Source: Pantoea anthophila
GTDB lineage: Bacteria > Pseudomonadota > Gammaproteobacteria > Enterobacterales > Enterobacteriaceae
Direction: 5' to 3'
NCBI RefSeq assembly: GCF_006494375.1
Contig: NZ_VHIZ01000041.1
Span: forward strand, 69,927-133,926
DNA length: 64,000 nt
Below are positions 1 to 9,596 of this stretch, piece by piece (positions within the stretch are counted from its first letter, which is position 1; the number at the start of each line of letters is the position of its first letter). Made by a program: the position numbers and the translations under genes. The notes beneath the pieces were generated by a model. It worked only from the letters and a program-made list of their open reading frames with translations. It was not told the DNA's origin and made no database searches.

Positions 1-836
1 CGCTGCAGGAGATTATGGTGGCGCAGGGCATGGATGAGCGCATCACGCTGAGCAAGCTGCAGCAGCTTAAGCAGCGCGCAATCCAGTGCGGCAAACTGGA
101 AGAGCTTGAAATCGAAGGGCTGACACTGGAACGGGCGCTGGTGTTTCCTAGCGGTCTGTCGATCCTGATCGCCATTTTCCAGACGCTCAGTATCGATAGC
201 ATGACCCTGGCGGGCGGCGCGCTGCGTGAAGGGCTGGTCTACGGCATGCTGCATCTGCCCGTTGACCGCGATATCCGCACCCGCACGCTTCACAACGTCC
301 AGCGCCGGTTCAGCATTGATGTTGAACAGGCGGATCGTGTGCGTCAGCTGGCGGAGAGCTTCTTCCGTCAGGTTTCCACCTCGTGGAAGCTGGATCAGCG
401 CTGTCGTGAGCTGCTGCTCAGCGCCTGTGCGATCCACGAAATCGGCCTCAGCGTCGACTTCCGGCATGCGCCACAGCATGCGGCTTACCTGGTGCGTCAT
501 CTGGATCTGCCTGGCTTCACACCGGCGCAGAAGAAGCTGCTGGCCTGCCTGCTGCAAAACCAGAGCGGCAGCATCGATCTGGCGCTGCTGACCCAGCAAA
601 ACGCCCTGCCGCCGCGTCTGGCGGAACGGATGTGCCGTCTGCTGCGGCTGGCGATTATTTTCTCAACCCGCCGCCGCGATGACACCCTGCCAGCGGTACG
701 ACTCCAGGCAGACGATGATGCCCTGCATCTGACCCTGCCCGCTGACTGGCTGGAGGCGCATCCGCTGCGCAGCGAGCTGCTGGAGCAGGAGAGCCACTAT
801 CAGTCCTATGTTCACTGGTTGTTAACCCTGTCGTAA
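1..836 (+). CDS. gppA: Guanosine pentaphosphatase/exopolyphosphatase GppA, C-terminal part (5' end outside window)
   Basis: GppA converts pppGpp to ppGpp in the stringent response and belongs to the Ppx/GppA phosphatase family. The window opens inside the gene; the frame is open from the first bases and ends with TAA at 834-836. The visible 277 or so residues correspond to the C-terminal half of E. coli GppA, including the conserved stretches [31 protein letters not shown] and [12 protein letters not shown], which form the end of the ASKHA fold and the HD-like C-terminal domain. It converges on rep with 46 bp between the stops, as in E. coli. No frameshift is visible. The N-terminal catalytic part cannot be judged. 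Confidence 0.95.
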   Translation, partial: LQEIMVAQGMDERITLSKLQQLKQRAIQCGKLEELEIEGLTLERALVFPSGLSILIAIFQTLSIDSMTLAGGALREGLVYGMLHLPVDRDIRTRTLHNVQRRFSIDVEQADRVRQLAESFFRQVSTSWKLDQRCRELLLSACAIHEIGLSVDFRHAPQHAAYLVRHLDLPGFTPAQKKLLACLLQNQSGSIDLALLTQQNALPPRLAERMCRLLRLAIIFSTRRRDDTLPAVRLQADDDALHLTLPADWLEAHPLRSELLEQESHYQSYVHWLLTLS

Positions 837-847
837 TACCTGCGTCT

Positions 848-868
848 GAGGCGAATCGCCTTCGCCTC
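848..868. terminator. Stem-loop between convergent gppA and rep
   Basis: A perfect 8-bp stem (GAGGCGAA / TTCGCCTC) with a 5-nt loop sits in the 46 bp between the two stop codons. There is no run of T on either side, so it is a weak candidate for bidirectional termination or 3'-end protection. Confidence 0.35.
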
Positions 869-882
869 TCCGCCCGACGCGC

Positions 883-2904
883 TTACCCTTTTCTGGCTTT
901 ATCCAGCATCGCCCGCAGACCGGCAACCCGGCTCTGCCCGGTTTTCATCCGCTCCTCGGCACTGACCACTTTGCGCTCCGTCTCCCACTGCAGATCGTCC
1001 TGCGGCAGCTCCAGCAGAAAACGGCTCGGCTCCGGTCGCACCAGCTCGCCATATTGCCGCCGTTCACGGCAGAGGGTAAAGGTCAGCTCTTTCTGTGCCC
1101 GCGTGATGCCGACATAGGCCAGACGACGCTCCTCTTCGATATTGTTCTCATCAATGCTGCTCTGGTGCGGCAACAGCCCCTCTTCCATACCCACCAGGAA
1201 CACATAGGGGAACTCCAGCCCTTTGGAGGCGTGCAGCGTCATCAGCTGTACCTGATCCAGCTCTTCATCGCTTTCACCGCGCTCCATCATGTCGCGCAGG
1301 GTAAAGCGCGTGACCACCTGGGCCAGCGTCATCGGCTCGTCGATATCGCTGCCCTCCAGCATTTCGGTCATCCACTGAAACAGCGTGTTGACGTTCTTCA
1401 TCCGCATTTCTGCGGCTTTCGGACTGCCGGAGGTTTCGAACAGCCAGCTTTCGTAATCGATGCCGCGAATCAGATCGCGGACGGCGTTGACCGGCTCGCG
1501 TTCGGTCAGCTGGATGATCTCATTCAGCCAGTGGGTAAAGCGCTGCAGATGCTCCAGGCCACGTCCGTTGAGCGTCTGACCCAGCCCGACATCAAAACTG
1601 GCATGAAACAGGCTCTTGCTGCGCAGATTCGCCCATTCACCGAGCTTCTGCAGCGTCGCCGGACCAATCTCGCGACGCGGTGTGTTGACGATGCGCAGGA
1701 ACGCGCTGTCATCCTCAGGGTTAGTCAGCACGCGCAGATAGGCGAGCAGATCTTTAATCTCCGGCCGTGAGAAGAACGAGGTGCCGCCAGAGATGCGATA
1801 GGGAATGCGGTTCTGCATCAGAAACTTTTCAAAGGTGCGTGACTGATGGTTACCCCGGTAGAGGATCGCGTAATCTTTGTACTGCGTTTTGTTGATAAAG
1901 TGATGCGCAATCAGTTCGCCGGTGACCCGCTCCGCTTCATGCTCTTCGCTGTTGGCAGTCACCACTTTGAGTTCGCTGCCCTGCCCCAGTTCGGAGAAGA
2001 GCCGCTTTTCAAAGACGTGCGGATTGTTGGCAATCAGGATGTTCGCCGCTTTCAGAATGCGCTGCGAGGAGCGGTAGTTCTGCTCCAGCTTCACCACCTC
2101 CAGCGCCGGAAAGTCCTGACTCAGCAGCACCAGATTCTGAGGCCGCGCGCCGCGCCAGGAGTAGATCGACTGGTCATCATCACCCACCACCGTGAAGCGC
2201 GCCCGCGCGCCAACCAGCAGTTTAACCAGCTCATACTGGCTGGTGTTGGTATCCTGGTACTCATCCACCAGCAGATAGCGGATACGCTGCTGCCAGCGTT
2301 CGCGTACCTCCTGATTACGCTGCAGCAGCAGCGTCGGCAGCAGGATCAAATCGTCAAAATCGAGGACGTTGCACGATTTGAGATGCTGACTGTAGAGGCC
2401 ATAGCAGTGGGCAAAAATATTCTCCTGCTGTGAACGCGCCTGCGCGGCCGCGCCCTGCGGATCGATCAGGTCATTTTTCCAGTTTGAGATGGTGGAGATG
2501 AGCTGCTGCAACAGCGTATTATCCTCCTCCAGCCACTCTCTGGTCAGCTCTTTCAGCAGGGCGAGCTGATCCTGATCGTCGAACAGCGAGAAGTTGGACT
2601 TCATGCCCAGCGCCGCCGTTTCACGCTTGATGATCTCCAGGCCCAGCGTGTGGAAGGTGGAGATCAGCAGCCCGCGCGCCTCTTTGCGACCCAGCGTCTG
2701 CGCCACACGCTCTTTCATTTCGCGCGAGGCTTTATTGGTGAAGGTCACCGCAGCGATGTGTCGCGCCTGATAGCCGCACTCACGAATCAGATGGGCGATT
2801 TTATTGGTAATTACGCGGGTTTTGCCCGATCCCGCGCCCGCCAGTACCAGACAGGGACCGGTAACAAATTCGACGGCACGTTGTTGGCTGGGGTTTAAAC
2901 GCAT
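883..2904 (-). CDS. rep: ATP-dependent DNA helicase Rep
   Basis: Rep is a 3'-5' superfamily 1A helicase that helps replication forks pass bound proteins. The product is 673 residues, the same length as E. coli Rep. Motif I (Walker A) GAGSGKT lies at residues 23-29 with Lys28, motif Ia TFTNKA follows, the Walker B/DExx box reads VDEYQDTN, then [13 protein letters not shown] (motif III), QNYRSSQ (motif IV), [11 protein letters not shown] and VGITRAQ (motifs V and VI). UvrD lacks exactly this C-terminal composition, and the gppA and ppiC neighbours fit rep. The gene is divergent from ppiC and convergent with gppA. Nothing is missing or truncated. Confidence 0.97.
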   Translation of the reverse strand: MRLNPSQQRAVEFVTGPCLVLAGAGSGKTRVITNKIAHLIRECGYQARHIAAVTFTNKASREMKERVAQTLGRKEARGLLISTFHTLGLEIIKRETAALGMKSNFSLFDDQDQLALLKELTREWLEEDNTLLQQLISTISNWKNDLIDPQGAAAQARSQQENIFAHCYGLYSQHLKSCNVLDFDDLILLPTLLLQRNQEVRERWQQRIRYLLVDEYQDTNTSQYELVKLLVGARARFTVVGDDDQSIYSWRGARPQNLVLLSQDFPALEVVKLEQNYRSSQRILKAANILIANNPHVFEKRLFSELGQGSELKVVTANSEEHEAERVTGELIAHHFINKTQYKDYAILYRGNHQSRTFEKFLMQNRIPYRISGGTSFFSRPEIKDLLAYLRVLTNPEDDSAFLRIVNTPRREIGPATLQKLGEWANLRSKSLFHASFDVGLGQTLNGRGLEHLQRFTHWLNEIIQLTEREPVNAVRDLIRGIDYESWLFETSGSPKAAEMRMKNVNTLFQWMTEMLEGSDIDEPMTLAQVVTRFTLRDMMERGESDEELDQVQLMTLHASKGLEFPYVFLVGMEEGLLPHQSSIDENNIEEERRLAYVGITRAQKELTFTLCRERRQYGELVRPEPSRFLLELPQDDLQWETERKVVSAEERMKTGQSRVAGLRAMLDKARKG

Positions 2905-2920
2905 AGAAGAAATCGCCTGA

Positions 2921-2947
2921 TTGAATCAAAAGAAAGGGGTTTATACT
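2921..2947 (+). promoter_or_regulatory. Candidate sigma-70 promoter for ppiC
   Basis: TTGAAT at 2921-2926 and TATACT at 2942-2947 lie upstream of ppiC in the rep-ppiC divergent gap. The spacer is only 15 bp, so the -10 match is convincing but the -35 assignment is not. The -10 is about 32 bp before the start codon. Confidence 0.45.
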
Positions 2948-2979
2948 GGGCGGCAATTATACACAACCGAGATACCAAC

Positions 2980-3261
2980 ATGGCGAAAACCGCGGCGGCT
3001 TTACACATCCTGGTCAAAGAGGAAGCGCTGGCAAAAGAGATTCTGGCGAAACTGGCGAAGGGCGGCAATTTCCAGCAGCTGGCGAAGAAGCATTCGACCT
3101 GTCCTTCCGGCCGTAAGGGGGGCGATCTGGGCGAGTTTCGGCAGGGACAGATGGTACCGGCCTTTGATAAAGCGGTCTTTACCTGCCCGTTGCTGACGCC
3201 TTACGGGCCGGTAAAGACCGGCTTTGGTTATCACATTATCAAAGTGCTCTACCGCAACTAG
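2980..3261 (+). CDS. ppiC: Peptidyl-prolyl cis-trans isomerase C (parvulin)
   Basis: PpiC is a single-domain cytoplasmic parvulin that isomerises X-Pro bonds. The 93-residue product equals the E. coli length and begins [15 protein letters not shown]. Parvulin signatures seen are AxALHILV at the first strand, [15 protein letters not shown] in the middle and [10 protein letters not shown] at the end, with the active-site Cys and His positions present (HSTCPSG, GYHII). A short purine stretch (CGAGAT) precedes the ATG. It diverges from rep; its TAG abuts the stop codon of yhjG on the other strand with no gap. Confidence 0.95.
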   Translation: MAKTAAALHILVKEEALAKEILAKLAKGGNFQQLAKKHSTCPSGRKGGDLGEFRQGQMVPAFDKAVFTCPLLTPYGPVKTGFGYHIIKVLYRN

Positions 3262-5322
3262 TTACTTCTTCTGCTTCATCTGCTGCAGAACGTTGCTGCA
3301 CTGGTTGTCTTCGTTGTCGCTGGGGGAGATCAGTGCCAGCAGCGCCGCTGCCGGCCCTACGACCGCACCCAGCGCCACGGCAGCGGCCCCACGGGCCAGC
3401 AGTGGCCCCGCTTTCACGCCCGCATCCGGATTCTTAAAGGTGCCGCGCACGTAGAGCGGGGAGCGCAGCGTGACGATGCGAACACCTTTACTCTCCGGAT
3501 TGATCGACAGGTCCAGACGTTCACTGGCGAAGTTGGCGTTCCCTGACACATTGATAATCGCGTTCTCGGTATCAAACACAAACAGGTTCGGCGTCGCCAG
3601 ACCGTTCTGCAGTCTGATATCGGTGGCCGCGCAGTTGATGCGAACCTGATCGTCGCCAAAGAGTTTGCCGACCACGTAGTTACCCACGTTAAGTCCGGCG
3701 ATCTCCATCAGATTGCGGCTGATCAGCCCGTCATTCATCAGCAGCTTCAGCTGACCGTTGCTGGTCGCCAGCAGGTCGGCGACCGAGTTGCCGGTGCCGG
3801 TAAAGCTGGCATCACCGTTGAGCTGACCCAGGCTGTTCTTCATCGCCTGCACATCCGGGAACAGCTGACGCAAACGCAGCTTGCGTGCATGCAGGTCAAC
3901 CCGGCCACGCATCGGTGAGCGATCGCCCTCCAGCCGGATAGTGCTGTTGAGATTGCCGCCCGCGATACCAAAGCGCAGCGGGTCCAGCAGCAGATCGCCG
4001 TTTTTGAGCTGTAAGTGGGTGTAGAGATCGCTCAGCGGCAGTGAGTTGCTGTGTTCGATGCGTTTGCCGCTGAACTTCACGTCGGCATCCATCACATCCC
4101 AGCTTTTGGTTTCAAACCTGTCGTGCGGCAGCACACGGTCAGCAGGCTGATTCGATTTCTCACCGCGCCGGGCTTTGGCCTGGGCGGTCTTCTCACTCCC
4201 TTTGCCGGAGTTCACACCAATCAGCGGCCCCAGATCGGCCATGCGCAGTTGCTCAGAGGTGAGTTCCCCGGTGAGGGTGGGACGCGGTTTGCCCTGGGTG
4301 TAGATCAGCGAGCCATGAATGTCGCTGTCGCCGATATGACCGTTAAATTTCTCATAGCGGTAGACCGCACCCTTTTCGCCGCTGAATTTCGCGATCAGAT
4401 GGCCGTCCGTTTCATAAGGCGGGGTATCAGGCAGCAGAACGCCGGTCAGGCCATAGAGGTTCGCCAGCGTATCGCCGGAGAAGCGCAGACGCACATTCAG
4501 TCCGCCCAGGTTCATCGGGTCCTGCACGCCCCCGGTTACCTGAACCCGCGTGGTGCCGTTTCGCACATCGGCCTGCACCGGGAAAGGGGTGTTCTGGCTG
4601 CGCAGCGAGAGCATGCCGCCAATCCTGCCTTCACCGCTGAGCTTTTCATTGTTGTAGGTGCCACTGGCCTGCCAGCCAAAGACGAAGTCTCCCGCGCCCT
4701 TCTGCTGATCGTCACCGCCGGCAATCTGCGCATAGGGCACCGGTTTGCCCAGCGGATTCACCTGTACCGTGACATCGGCGCGGTTAACCGCATCGCGATA
4801 GCGGATTTGCCCCTGATCAAACAGGATATTATCCAGCCGGAAGGACCAGGCCGAGGGCGCGCTGTCCTTGTCATCCTTGTCACTACCGGCGAGATCGAAC
4901 GTCCAGTTATTCTTTTTATCCGCCGTCTGAATCAGGCGCGCATCGGGTCGCTGCAGCTTAATCCACGGGATGAAAAGCTCTTTGTGCAGCAGCGACAGCG
5001 GTGCCAGCGTCGCGTCGGCCCGTTGCAGATGGACCATGGTGACATCAGGAATGCCGGGCGGGTTACCCAGCATGATATCTTCAGCGTGTATCTGCGGCCA
5101 CGGCACCCAGCGCCGCCAGCCCGACTCGTCGCGATGGCGCACCCAGTCGATCCCCAGATCCCCGCGGATGGCAAAAGGACGATTGAGTTCGGTTGAGACT
5201 TTCTGATTGATGGTGGGCTTCAGACGGTTCCAGTCAAATGTCGCGATCACCACAATAATCACCACAATCAACAACACCAGAATGCCTGCAACCCAACTGA
5301 CGATTTTCCCGGTACGCGACAT
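3262..5322 (-). CDS. yhjG: AsmA-family inner-membrane protein YhjG
   Basis: Long inner-membrane-anchored protein of the AsmA family, a group now linked to lipid transport across the periplasm; the specific role of YhjG is not established. The start chosen is the ATG at 5322, giving 686 residues (E. coli YhjG about 690); it has a good Shine-Dalgarno (AGGAG) and begins MSRTGKIVSW, as the E. coli protein does, whereas an in-frame ATG 24 bp upstream lacks one. A single hydrophobic helix covers about residues 8-30 and is followed by FDWNRLKPTINQKVS, the AsmA N-terminal signature. The rest is the beta-rich periplasmic region, ending in a small Cys-containing tail. It lies 63 bp downstream of pdeH on the same strand. 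Confidence 0.9.
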   Translation of the reverse strand: MSRTGKIVSWVAGILVLLIVVIIVVIATFDWNRLKPTINQKVSTELNRPFAIRGDLGIDWVRHRDESGWRRWVPWPQIHAEDIMLGNPPGIPDVTMVHLQRADATLAPLSLLHKELFIPWIKLQRPDARLIQTADKKNNWTFDLAGSDKDDKDSAPSAWSFRLDNILFDQGQIRYRDAVNRADVTVQVNPLGKPVPYAQIAGGDDQQKGAGDFVFGWQASGTYNNEKLSGEGRIGGMLSLRSQNTPFPVQADVRNGTTRVQVTGGVQDPMNLGGLNVRLRFSGDTLANLYGLTGVLLPDTPPYETDGHLIAKFSGEKGAVYRYEKFNGHIGDSDIHGSLIYTQGKPRPTLTGELTSEQLRMADLGPLIGVNSGKGSEKTAQAKARRGEKSNQPADRVLPHDRFETKSWDVMDADVKFSGKRIEHSNSLPLSDLYTHLQLKNGDLLLDPLRFGIAGGNLNSTIRLEGDRSPMRGRVDLHARKLRLRQLFPDVQAMKNSLGQLNGDASFTGTGNSVADLLATSNGQLKLLMNDGLISRNLMEIAGLNVGNYVVGKLFGDDQVRINCAATDIRLQNGLATPNLFVFDTENAIINVSGNANFASERLDLSINPESKGVRIVTLRSPLYVRGTFKNPDAGVKAGPLLARGAAAVALGAVVGPAAALLALISPSDNEDNQCSNVLQQMKQKK

Positions 5323-5385
5323 GTCGCTTTCTCCTTGCTCTTTCACGGCCTGCGTTAAAGATAGTCGAGACGGCGGGCAACGGCA

Positions 5386-6159
5386 TCAGGGAAGCTGGAG
5401 AGTCAGATGATTCAGTTCAGAAAATGGGACAGGCCGCGAAAAGTAGTAGCCCTGAGCCGCGATGGCCGGGGAACCCCTGACCTGCTGCCACTGCTCTTCC
5501 GTTTCCACGCCCTCGACAATCACGCCGTTGCAGTAGCGATTGATGAGCGCCAGCAGCATCGAAAAGAGGCTGCGCCCTTCATCAGAACTGCCCAGCAGAA
5601 TAAACAGGTCGCGCGACAGCTTGATGTAGTCATATTTCAGTTCGGTCAGCGCGGAGAAATTGGCCATGCCAGAGCCAAAATCATCCAGCCACAGCGGGCC
5701 CAGTTCCGGGATCTTAGCGACTCTCTCCGCCTGTGGCAGCGCATGATGCTCTGTCAGCTCAAAGCGGATCCAGGGCAGGCGGGCGATCAGGCGACGAATG
5801 GCGGGCCGGTGCTGAATAGAGAGCAGCGAGGGGCCATCGATGTTGACCGACGCGACCACACCGTTGCGCTCGAAGAAGGCGGACCACTGCGTCAGCAGTT
5901 CCAGCTGCTCATAGATCACATTGAGGCGCTGGGCGATATCGAGCCCGGCAAACCAGGCCTCGGGTGACAGATTCCGTTCCGGCTGGGCAGGATGAGAAAC
6001 GGCGGTCAGCAGTTCAATGGCGAGTAACCGACCGGTTACCCGATAGATAGGCTGGAACCGATAACGCCGCTGGCACTGTTGCCAGAAGAGCGGGGTTTCC
6101 GTTTGATAATCAGGGTCAATTGAAGACGGCAGCCATTGACTAATACTCTCCATCACCAT
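5386..6159 (-). CDS. pdeH: Cyclic-di-GMP phosphodiesterase PdeH (YhjH)
   Basis: Stand-alone EAL-domain enzyme (257 residues) that hydrolyses c-di-GMP to pGpG; in E. coli it is the main phosphodiesterase supporting flagellar motility. The signature EAL box is ELL here (AIELLTAV), as in E. coli PdeH, and the remaining metal and catalytic motifs are present: NID, ELTEH, DDFGSG, KLSRD, EGVET and QGYYFSRP. No GGDEF or sensor domain and no membrane segment. The ATG at 6159 is preceded by an AGGA motif at good distance. Its closeness to two cellulose operons whose synthases need c-di-GMP suggests it opposes cellulose production, which is inference. Confidence 0.92.
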   Translation of the reverse strand: MVMESISQWLPSSIDPDYQTETPLFWQQCQRRYRFQPIYRVTGRLLAIELLTAVSHPAQPERNLSPEAWFAGLDIAQRLNVIYEQLELLTQWSAFFERNGVVASVNIDGPSLLSIQHRPAIRRLIARLPWIRFELTEHHALPQAERVAKIPELGPLWLDDFGSGMANFSALTELKYDYIKLSRDLFILLGSSDEGRSLFSMLLALINRYCNGVIVEGVETEEQWQQVRGSPAIAAQGYYFSRPVPFSELNHLTLQLP

Positions 6160-6210
6160 GGTATTTTCCTGGTTGATAATATGTCCCCAAAACGGGTGAC
6201 GCAGCTGCGA

Positions 6211-6237
6211 TTATCGTGAGTGTCTGTGGTAAAGAGA
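6211..6237 (-). promoter_or_regulatory. Weak sigma-28-like element upstream of pdeH
   Basis: On the minus strand CACGATAA (6211-6218) resembles the FliA -10 element GCCGATAA at six of eight positions, but the matching -35 region (6230-6237) is poor. pdeH is a class 3 flagellar gene in E. coli, which is the only reason to mention it. Confidence 0.25.
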
Positions 6238-6358
6238 TGAACGACCCGGCCACAAAAAGGGAAAGTCTATCAGCTGCGTCGCCCGCATAATCGGTAAAAA
6301 AAGCCGAAATTAGCGCCTCTTATCCGCCAGATTAGCCCTCTCCTGCACCTTAAGCTAA

Positions 6359-6377
6359 ATCAAAACAGCGTTTTAAA
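6359..6377 (+). promoter_or_regulatory. KdgR operator upstream of kdgK
   Basis: The 19-bp segment has the core AAAACAGCGTTTT, a perfect palindrome of AAAAC and GTTTT about AGC, and agrees with the enterobacterial KdgR consensus at about 15 of 19 positions. It lies about 63 bp upstream of the kdgK start. kdgK is a known KdgR-regulon member in enterobacteria, so repression relieved by KDG is the expected control. Confidence 0.6.
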
Positions 6378-6439
6378 AGCGTTGACGACTGCCATACCAG
6401 ACGCGAGACTGAGCACTCTTTCACTACGGGTTGCAAACC

Positions 6440-7372
6440 ATGACGCAGAAGAAAATTGCCATTATCGGCGAATGCATGATTGAGCTGTCGGAAAAGGGTG
6501 AGAACATCAAACGGGGTTTTGGCGGCGATACGCTGAACACGGCGGTTTATCTCGCCCGTCAGGTGGATGAGCAGCAGTTACGGGTCGATTACGTCACGGC
6601 GCTGGGGACGGATTCGTTCAGCGATCAGATGATAACCGCCTGGCAGCAGGAGAAGGTCAACACCGGCCTGATTCAGCGTCTCGAGAATAAAATGCCAGGC
6701 CTGTATGTGATTGAAACCGATGCGGAGGGCGAGCGCACCTTCTGGTACTGGCGCAGCGACGCCGCGGCCCGCTACTGGCTCGACAGCCCGCAGTCAGAGG
6801 CGATCGCCGACCAGCTGGTGCACTATGACTATCTTTACCTCAGCGGCATCAGTCTGGCGATTCTGCCCGCTGCCAGCCGGGAAAAACTGATGCAGCTTCT
6901 GGCCCGCTGCCGGGCAGAGGGCGGCAGGGTGATTTTCGATAATAACTATCGCCCGCGTTTATGGGCCGATCGGGCCAGTGCGCAGAGTGCGTATCGCGCC
7001 ATGCTCAGCTGTACCGATATCGCCTTTCTCACCCTGGATGATGAACATCTGCTGTGGGGCGAGCAGCCGCTGGAGGAGGTTATCGCGCGAACCCGCGAAG
7101 CAGGCGCCAGCGAAATTGTGATTAAACGGGGTGCGGAGGCCTGCCTGGTCGCCACGGGTGATGCGCCGCTGATTGAGGTGCCTGCGGTCCGGCTGGCGAA
7201 GGAGAAGGTGGTGGATACGACGGCCGCGGGCGATTCGTTCAGCGCCGGATATCTGGCGCGCCGCCTGACCGGCGCATCGGCTGAAGCCGCCGCACAGCGC
7301 GGGCATCTGATCGCCAGCACGGTGATTCAGCATCGTGGCGCAATTATTCCGGCAGAGGCGATGCCTGACTGA
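6440..7372 (+). CDS. kdgK: 2-dehydro-3-deoxygluconokinase (KDG kinase)
   Basis: Phosphorylates 2-keto-3-deoxygluconate with ATP to KDPG, feeding hexuronate and pectin breakdown products into the Entner-Doudoroff route. PfkB/ribokinase family, 310 residues (E. coli 309). The N-terminal [11 protein letters not shown] and [16 protein letters not shown] substrate-binding motifs and the C-terminal [15 protein letters not shown] anion hole with catalytic Asp are intact. The start is the ATG at 6440, matching the E. coli N-terminus; an in-frame TTG three codons upstream is rejected. Its 3' end overlaps the 3' end of the convergent msbA-like gene by 29 bp. In E. coli the next gene is yhjJ; here two genes intervene. 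Confidence 0.95.
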   Translation: MTQKKIAIIGECMIELSEKGENIKRGFGGDTLNTAVYLARQVDEQQLRVDYVTALGTDSFSDQMITAWQQEKVNTGLIQRLENKMPGLYVIETDAEGERTFWYWRSDAAARYWLDSPQSEAIADQLVHYDYLYLSGISLAILPAASREKLMQLLARCRAEGGRVIFDNNYRPRLWADRASAQSAYRAMLSCTDIAFLTLDDEHLLWGEQPLEEVIARTREAGASEIVIKRGAEACLVATGDAPLIEVPAVRLAKEKVVDTTAAGDSFSAGYLARRLTGASAEAAAQRGHLIASTVIQHRGAIIPAEAMPD

Positions 7373-9116
7373 ACTGCATCTGATAAAGCCGGGCATAAGC
7401 GCCGTTCTGCTGCAGCAGCTGCTGATGCGAGCCGCGCTCAACGATCCGGCCCTCTTCGATAAGCAGGATCTCATCGGCTTTCTCAATGGTTGAGAGCCGG
7501 TGCGCAATAATCAGCGTGGTGCGGTTCTGCTGCAGCGTCTCCAGCGCAGACTGAATCGCCCGTTCTGAGCCGGTATCGAGGGCCGAGGTCGCTTCGTCGA
7601 GGATCAGAACGGGACTGTCGCGCAGCAGGGCGCGGGCAATGGCAATGCGCTGGCGCTGTCCACCCGACAGCAGCACCCCATTCTCCCCAATCATCGTATC
7701 CAGCCCGTTCTCCATTTTATTGATGAATTCCATGGCATGAGCCATCTGCGCCGCCTGTTCGACCGCGGCGCGGCTGAAGAGATCACGACGGGCATAGGCG
7801 ATATTGTTGGCGATGGTGTCATTGAACAGATGAACATGCTGAGAGACCAGCGCCATCTGCTCGCGCAGCGAGGCCAGGGTGTAGTCACGCAGATCGTGCC
7901 CATCCAGCAAAATTTCGCCGCTGTCGATATCGTAAAAACGCGTGAGCAGGCTGGCGAGGGTCGATTTACCTGAGCCGGAACGGCCTACCAGGGCGACCGT
8001 TTTTCCGGCCGGGATATCCATATTGATTGCGTTCAGGGCCGGCGTTTCCGAACCGGGATAGGTGAAGCTGACGTTGCGGAACGCGATATGACCGGCGGCG
8101 CGTCCGATAACGCGGGTGCCTTCATCTTTTTCCTGCTCAGTATCCAGAATCGCAAACAGTGTCTGGCAGGCGGCCATGCCGCGCTGGAACTGCGCATTGA
8201 CGCTGGTCAGGGACTTTAACGGACGCATCAGCATCAGCATGGCGGAAAAGACCGCGCTGAGGGTGCCCGCTGTCAGCGTCGTCATTACCGACGGAAAACT
8301 GGCCGCATAGAGCACAAAAGCCAGTGCAAAAGAGGCGATCAGCTGGATAAGCGGATCGGACAACGCGGTGGCCGACACCATTTTCATCCCCTGGCGACGC
8401 ATCCTGTTGCTGACCTGCCCAAACCGCTCTGTCTCCACCCGCTGACCGCCGAACATCAGCACCTCTTTATGCCCTTTCAGCATCTGCTCAGCATGGGAGG
8501 TGACCTGCCCCATGGTGTCCTGCATGTTCCTGCTGATACGGCGAAAGCGCCGGGAGACGATGCGGATCGCCAGCGACACCACGGGCGCCAGCACCAGCAG
8601 GATCAGGGAAAGCTGCCAGCTGTAGTAAAACATCATGATAAACAGGCCAAGGATAGAGGCACCTTCACGCACCACCGTGACCAGCGAGCCGGAAGAGGCG
8701 GAGGCGACCTGCTCGCAATCGTAGCTGATGCGGGAGAGCAGCGTGCCGGTTGATTGCTGATCAAAGAACGCCACCGGCATCCCCATCATATGGCTGAAGA
8801 GGCGACGGCGCAGGCTCATCACCACTTTACCGGAGACCCAGGAGATACAGTAACCGGAGATATAGCCGCTGACGCCGCGGATCAGGATCAGCCCGATAAT
8901 CACCAGCGGCATCCACAGCAGCATCCCCGCATGCCGCCTGCCCATCACATCGTCCAGCAGGCTTTTCAGCAATGTCAGCATAAACGGGTCTATGGCGGCG
9001 TTGACGATGAGGGCTATCCCGGCGACCACCAGGCCCAGCCTGAAGGGTGAAATGGTGGGCCACAGTCGCGTAAACGTCTGTCTGGCAGAGAGTGTGGGTT
9101 CAGACATGGCATGCAT
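7344..9116 (-). CDS. MsbA-like lipid A/lipid flippase ABC exporter (probable second copy)
   Basis: 590-residue half-transporter with an N-terminal six-helix membrane domain (about 20-310) fused to an ABC ATPase domain (about 340-580). Walker [11 protein letters not shown]-loop, signature LSGGQ, Walker B VLILDEAT and the switch His (IAHRLST) are all present. It is close to E. coli MsbA throughout ([56 protein letters not shown]), so lipid A or a related amphipath is the likely substrate. The usual partners ycaI and lpxK are absent; it sits between kdgK and an esterase, so a paralogue is likely, but the rest of the genome cannot be seen. The start at 9116 (MHAMSEP) parallels the MH start of E. 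coli MsbA. Confidence 0.88.
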   Translation of the reverse strand: MHAMSEPTLSARQTFTRLWPTISPFRLGLVVAGIALIVNAAIDPFMLTLLKSLLDDVMGRRHAGMLLWMPLVIIGLILIRGVSGYISGYCISWVSGKVVMSLRRRLFSHMMGMPVAFFDQQSTGTLLSRISYDCEQVASASSGSLVTVVREGASILGLFIMMFYYSWQLSLILLVLAPVVSLAIRIVSRRFRRISRNMQDTMGQVTSHAEQMLKGHKEVLMFGGQRVETERFGQVSNRMRRQGMKMVSATALSDPLIQLIASFALAFVLYAASFPSVMTTLTAGTLSAVFSAMLMLMRPLKSLTSVNAQFQRGMAACQTLFAILDTEQEKDEGTRVIGRAAGHIAFRNVSFTYPGSETPALNAINMDIPAGKTVALVGRSGSGKSTLASLLTRFYDIDSGEILLDGHDLRDYTLASLREQMALVSQHVHLFNDTIANNIAYARRDLFSRAAVEQAAQMAHAMEFINKMENGLDTMIGENGVLLSGGQRQRIAIARALLRDSPVLILDEATSALDTGSERAIQSALETLQQNRTTLIIAHRLSTIEKADEILLIEEGRIVERGSHQQLLQQNGAYARLYQMQFSQASPLPE

Positions 9117-9596
9117 CTTACCGTTGTGTAGAAACGGATGATGATATGTTAAACCGTATCAACCAACCGGAAACTGCCCTGTCGCCATGAATCATAAACA
9201 GTCTCAAATGAGACTGGTACTTCTCCCCTGCCTCCAGGCCCGGATCACGCGGGGATAAAATCATTATCGCCTCTTAAGCGCCCGCAGTGTGATATCCGGT
9301 AAATTGCGGCTAGTAAAGCGGGCCATGCCGCTCATTTCCCTTACGCTGAAAAATTGTGGTTAATCGCACAGGCGACCCGGCCATCCCCTTCAATCAGACT
9401 TATAATTTATTGAATAAAATTAGCCAGTTATAACCAACCGAGCGCCACCAGGCATAGTCCGAATCTGCCCGATTCGGCCCTTTTCGGATGGACGTTCGCC
9501 GTAAAAAAGACCATCTTTTAATCAACAACAGCAGGACGCTGTGCTCTCCGGCCGTGAACAAAACAACTAAAATATTCTCCGCATCAGGACCTATTT
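9117..9596. other. 480-bp divergent non-coding gap between msbA-like gene and esterase
   Basis: No credible coding frame. It must hold the promoters of both divergent genes. The only clear structure is the inverted repeat at 9199-9216. An AT-rich block around 9395-9425 (TTATAATTTATTGAATAAAATTA region) could carry a -10 element, but no confident -35/-10 pair was found. Confidence 0.5.
9199..9216. repeat. Operator-like inverted repeat upstream of msbA-like gene
   Basis: CAGTCTCA and TGAGACTG are perfect 8-bp inverted arms separated by AA. The site is 83 bp upstream of the msbA-like start codon and has no T-run, so a dimeric-regulator binding site is more likely than a terminator. The regulator is unknown. 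Confidence 0.5.
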
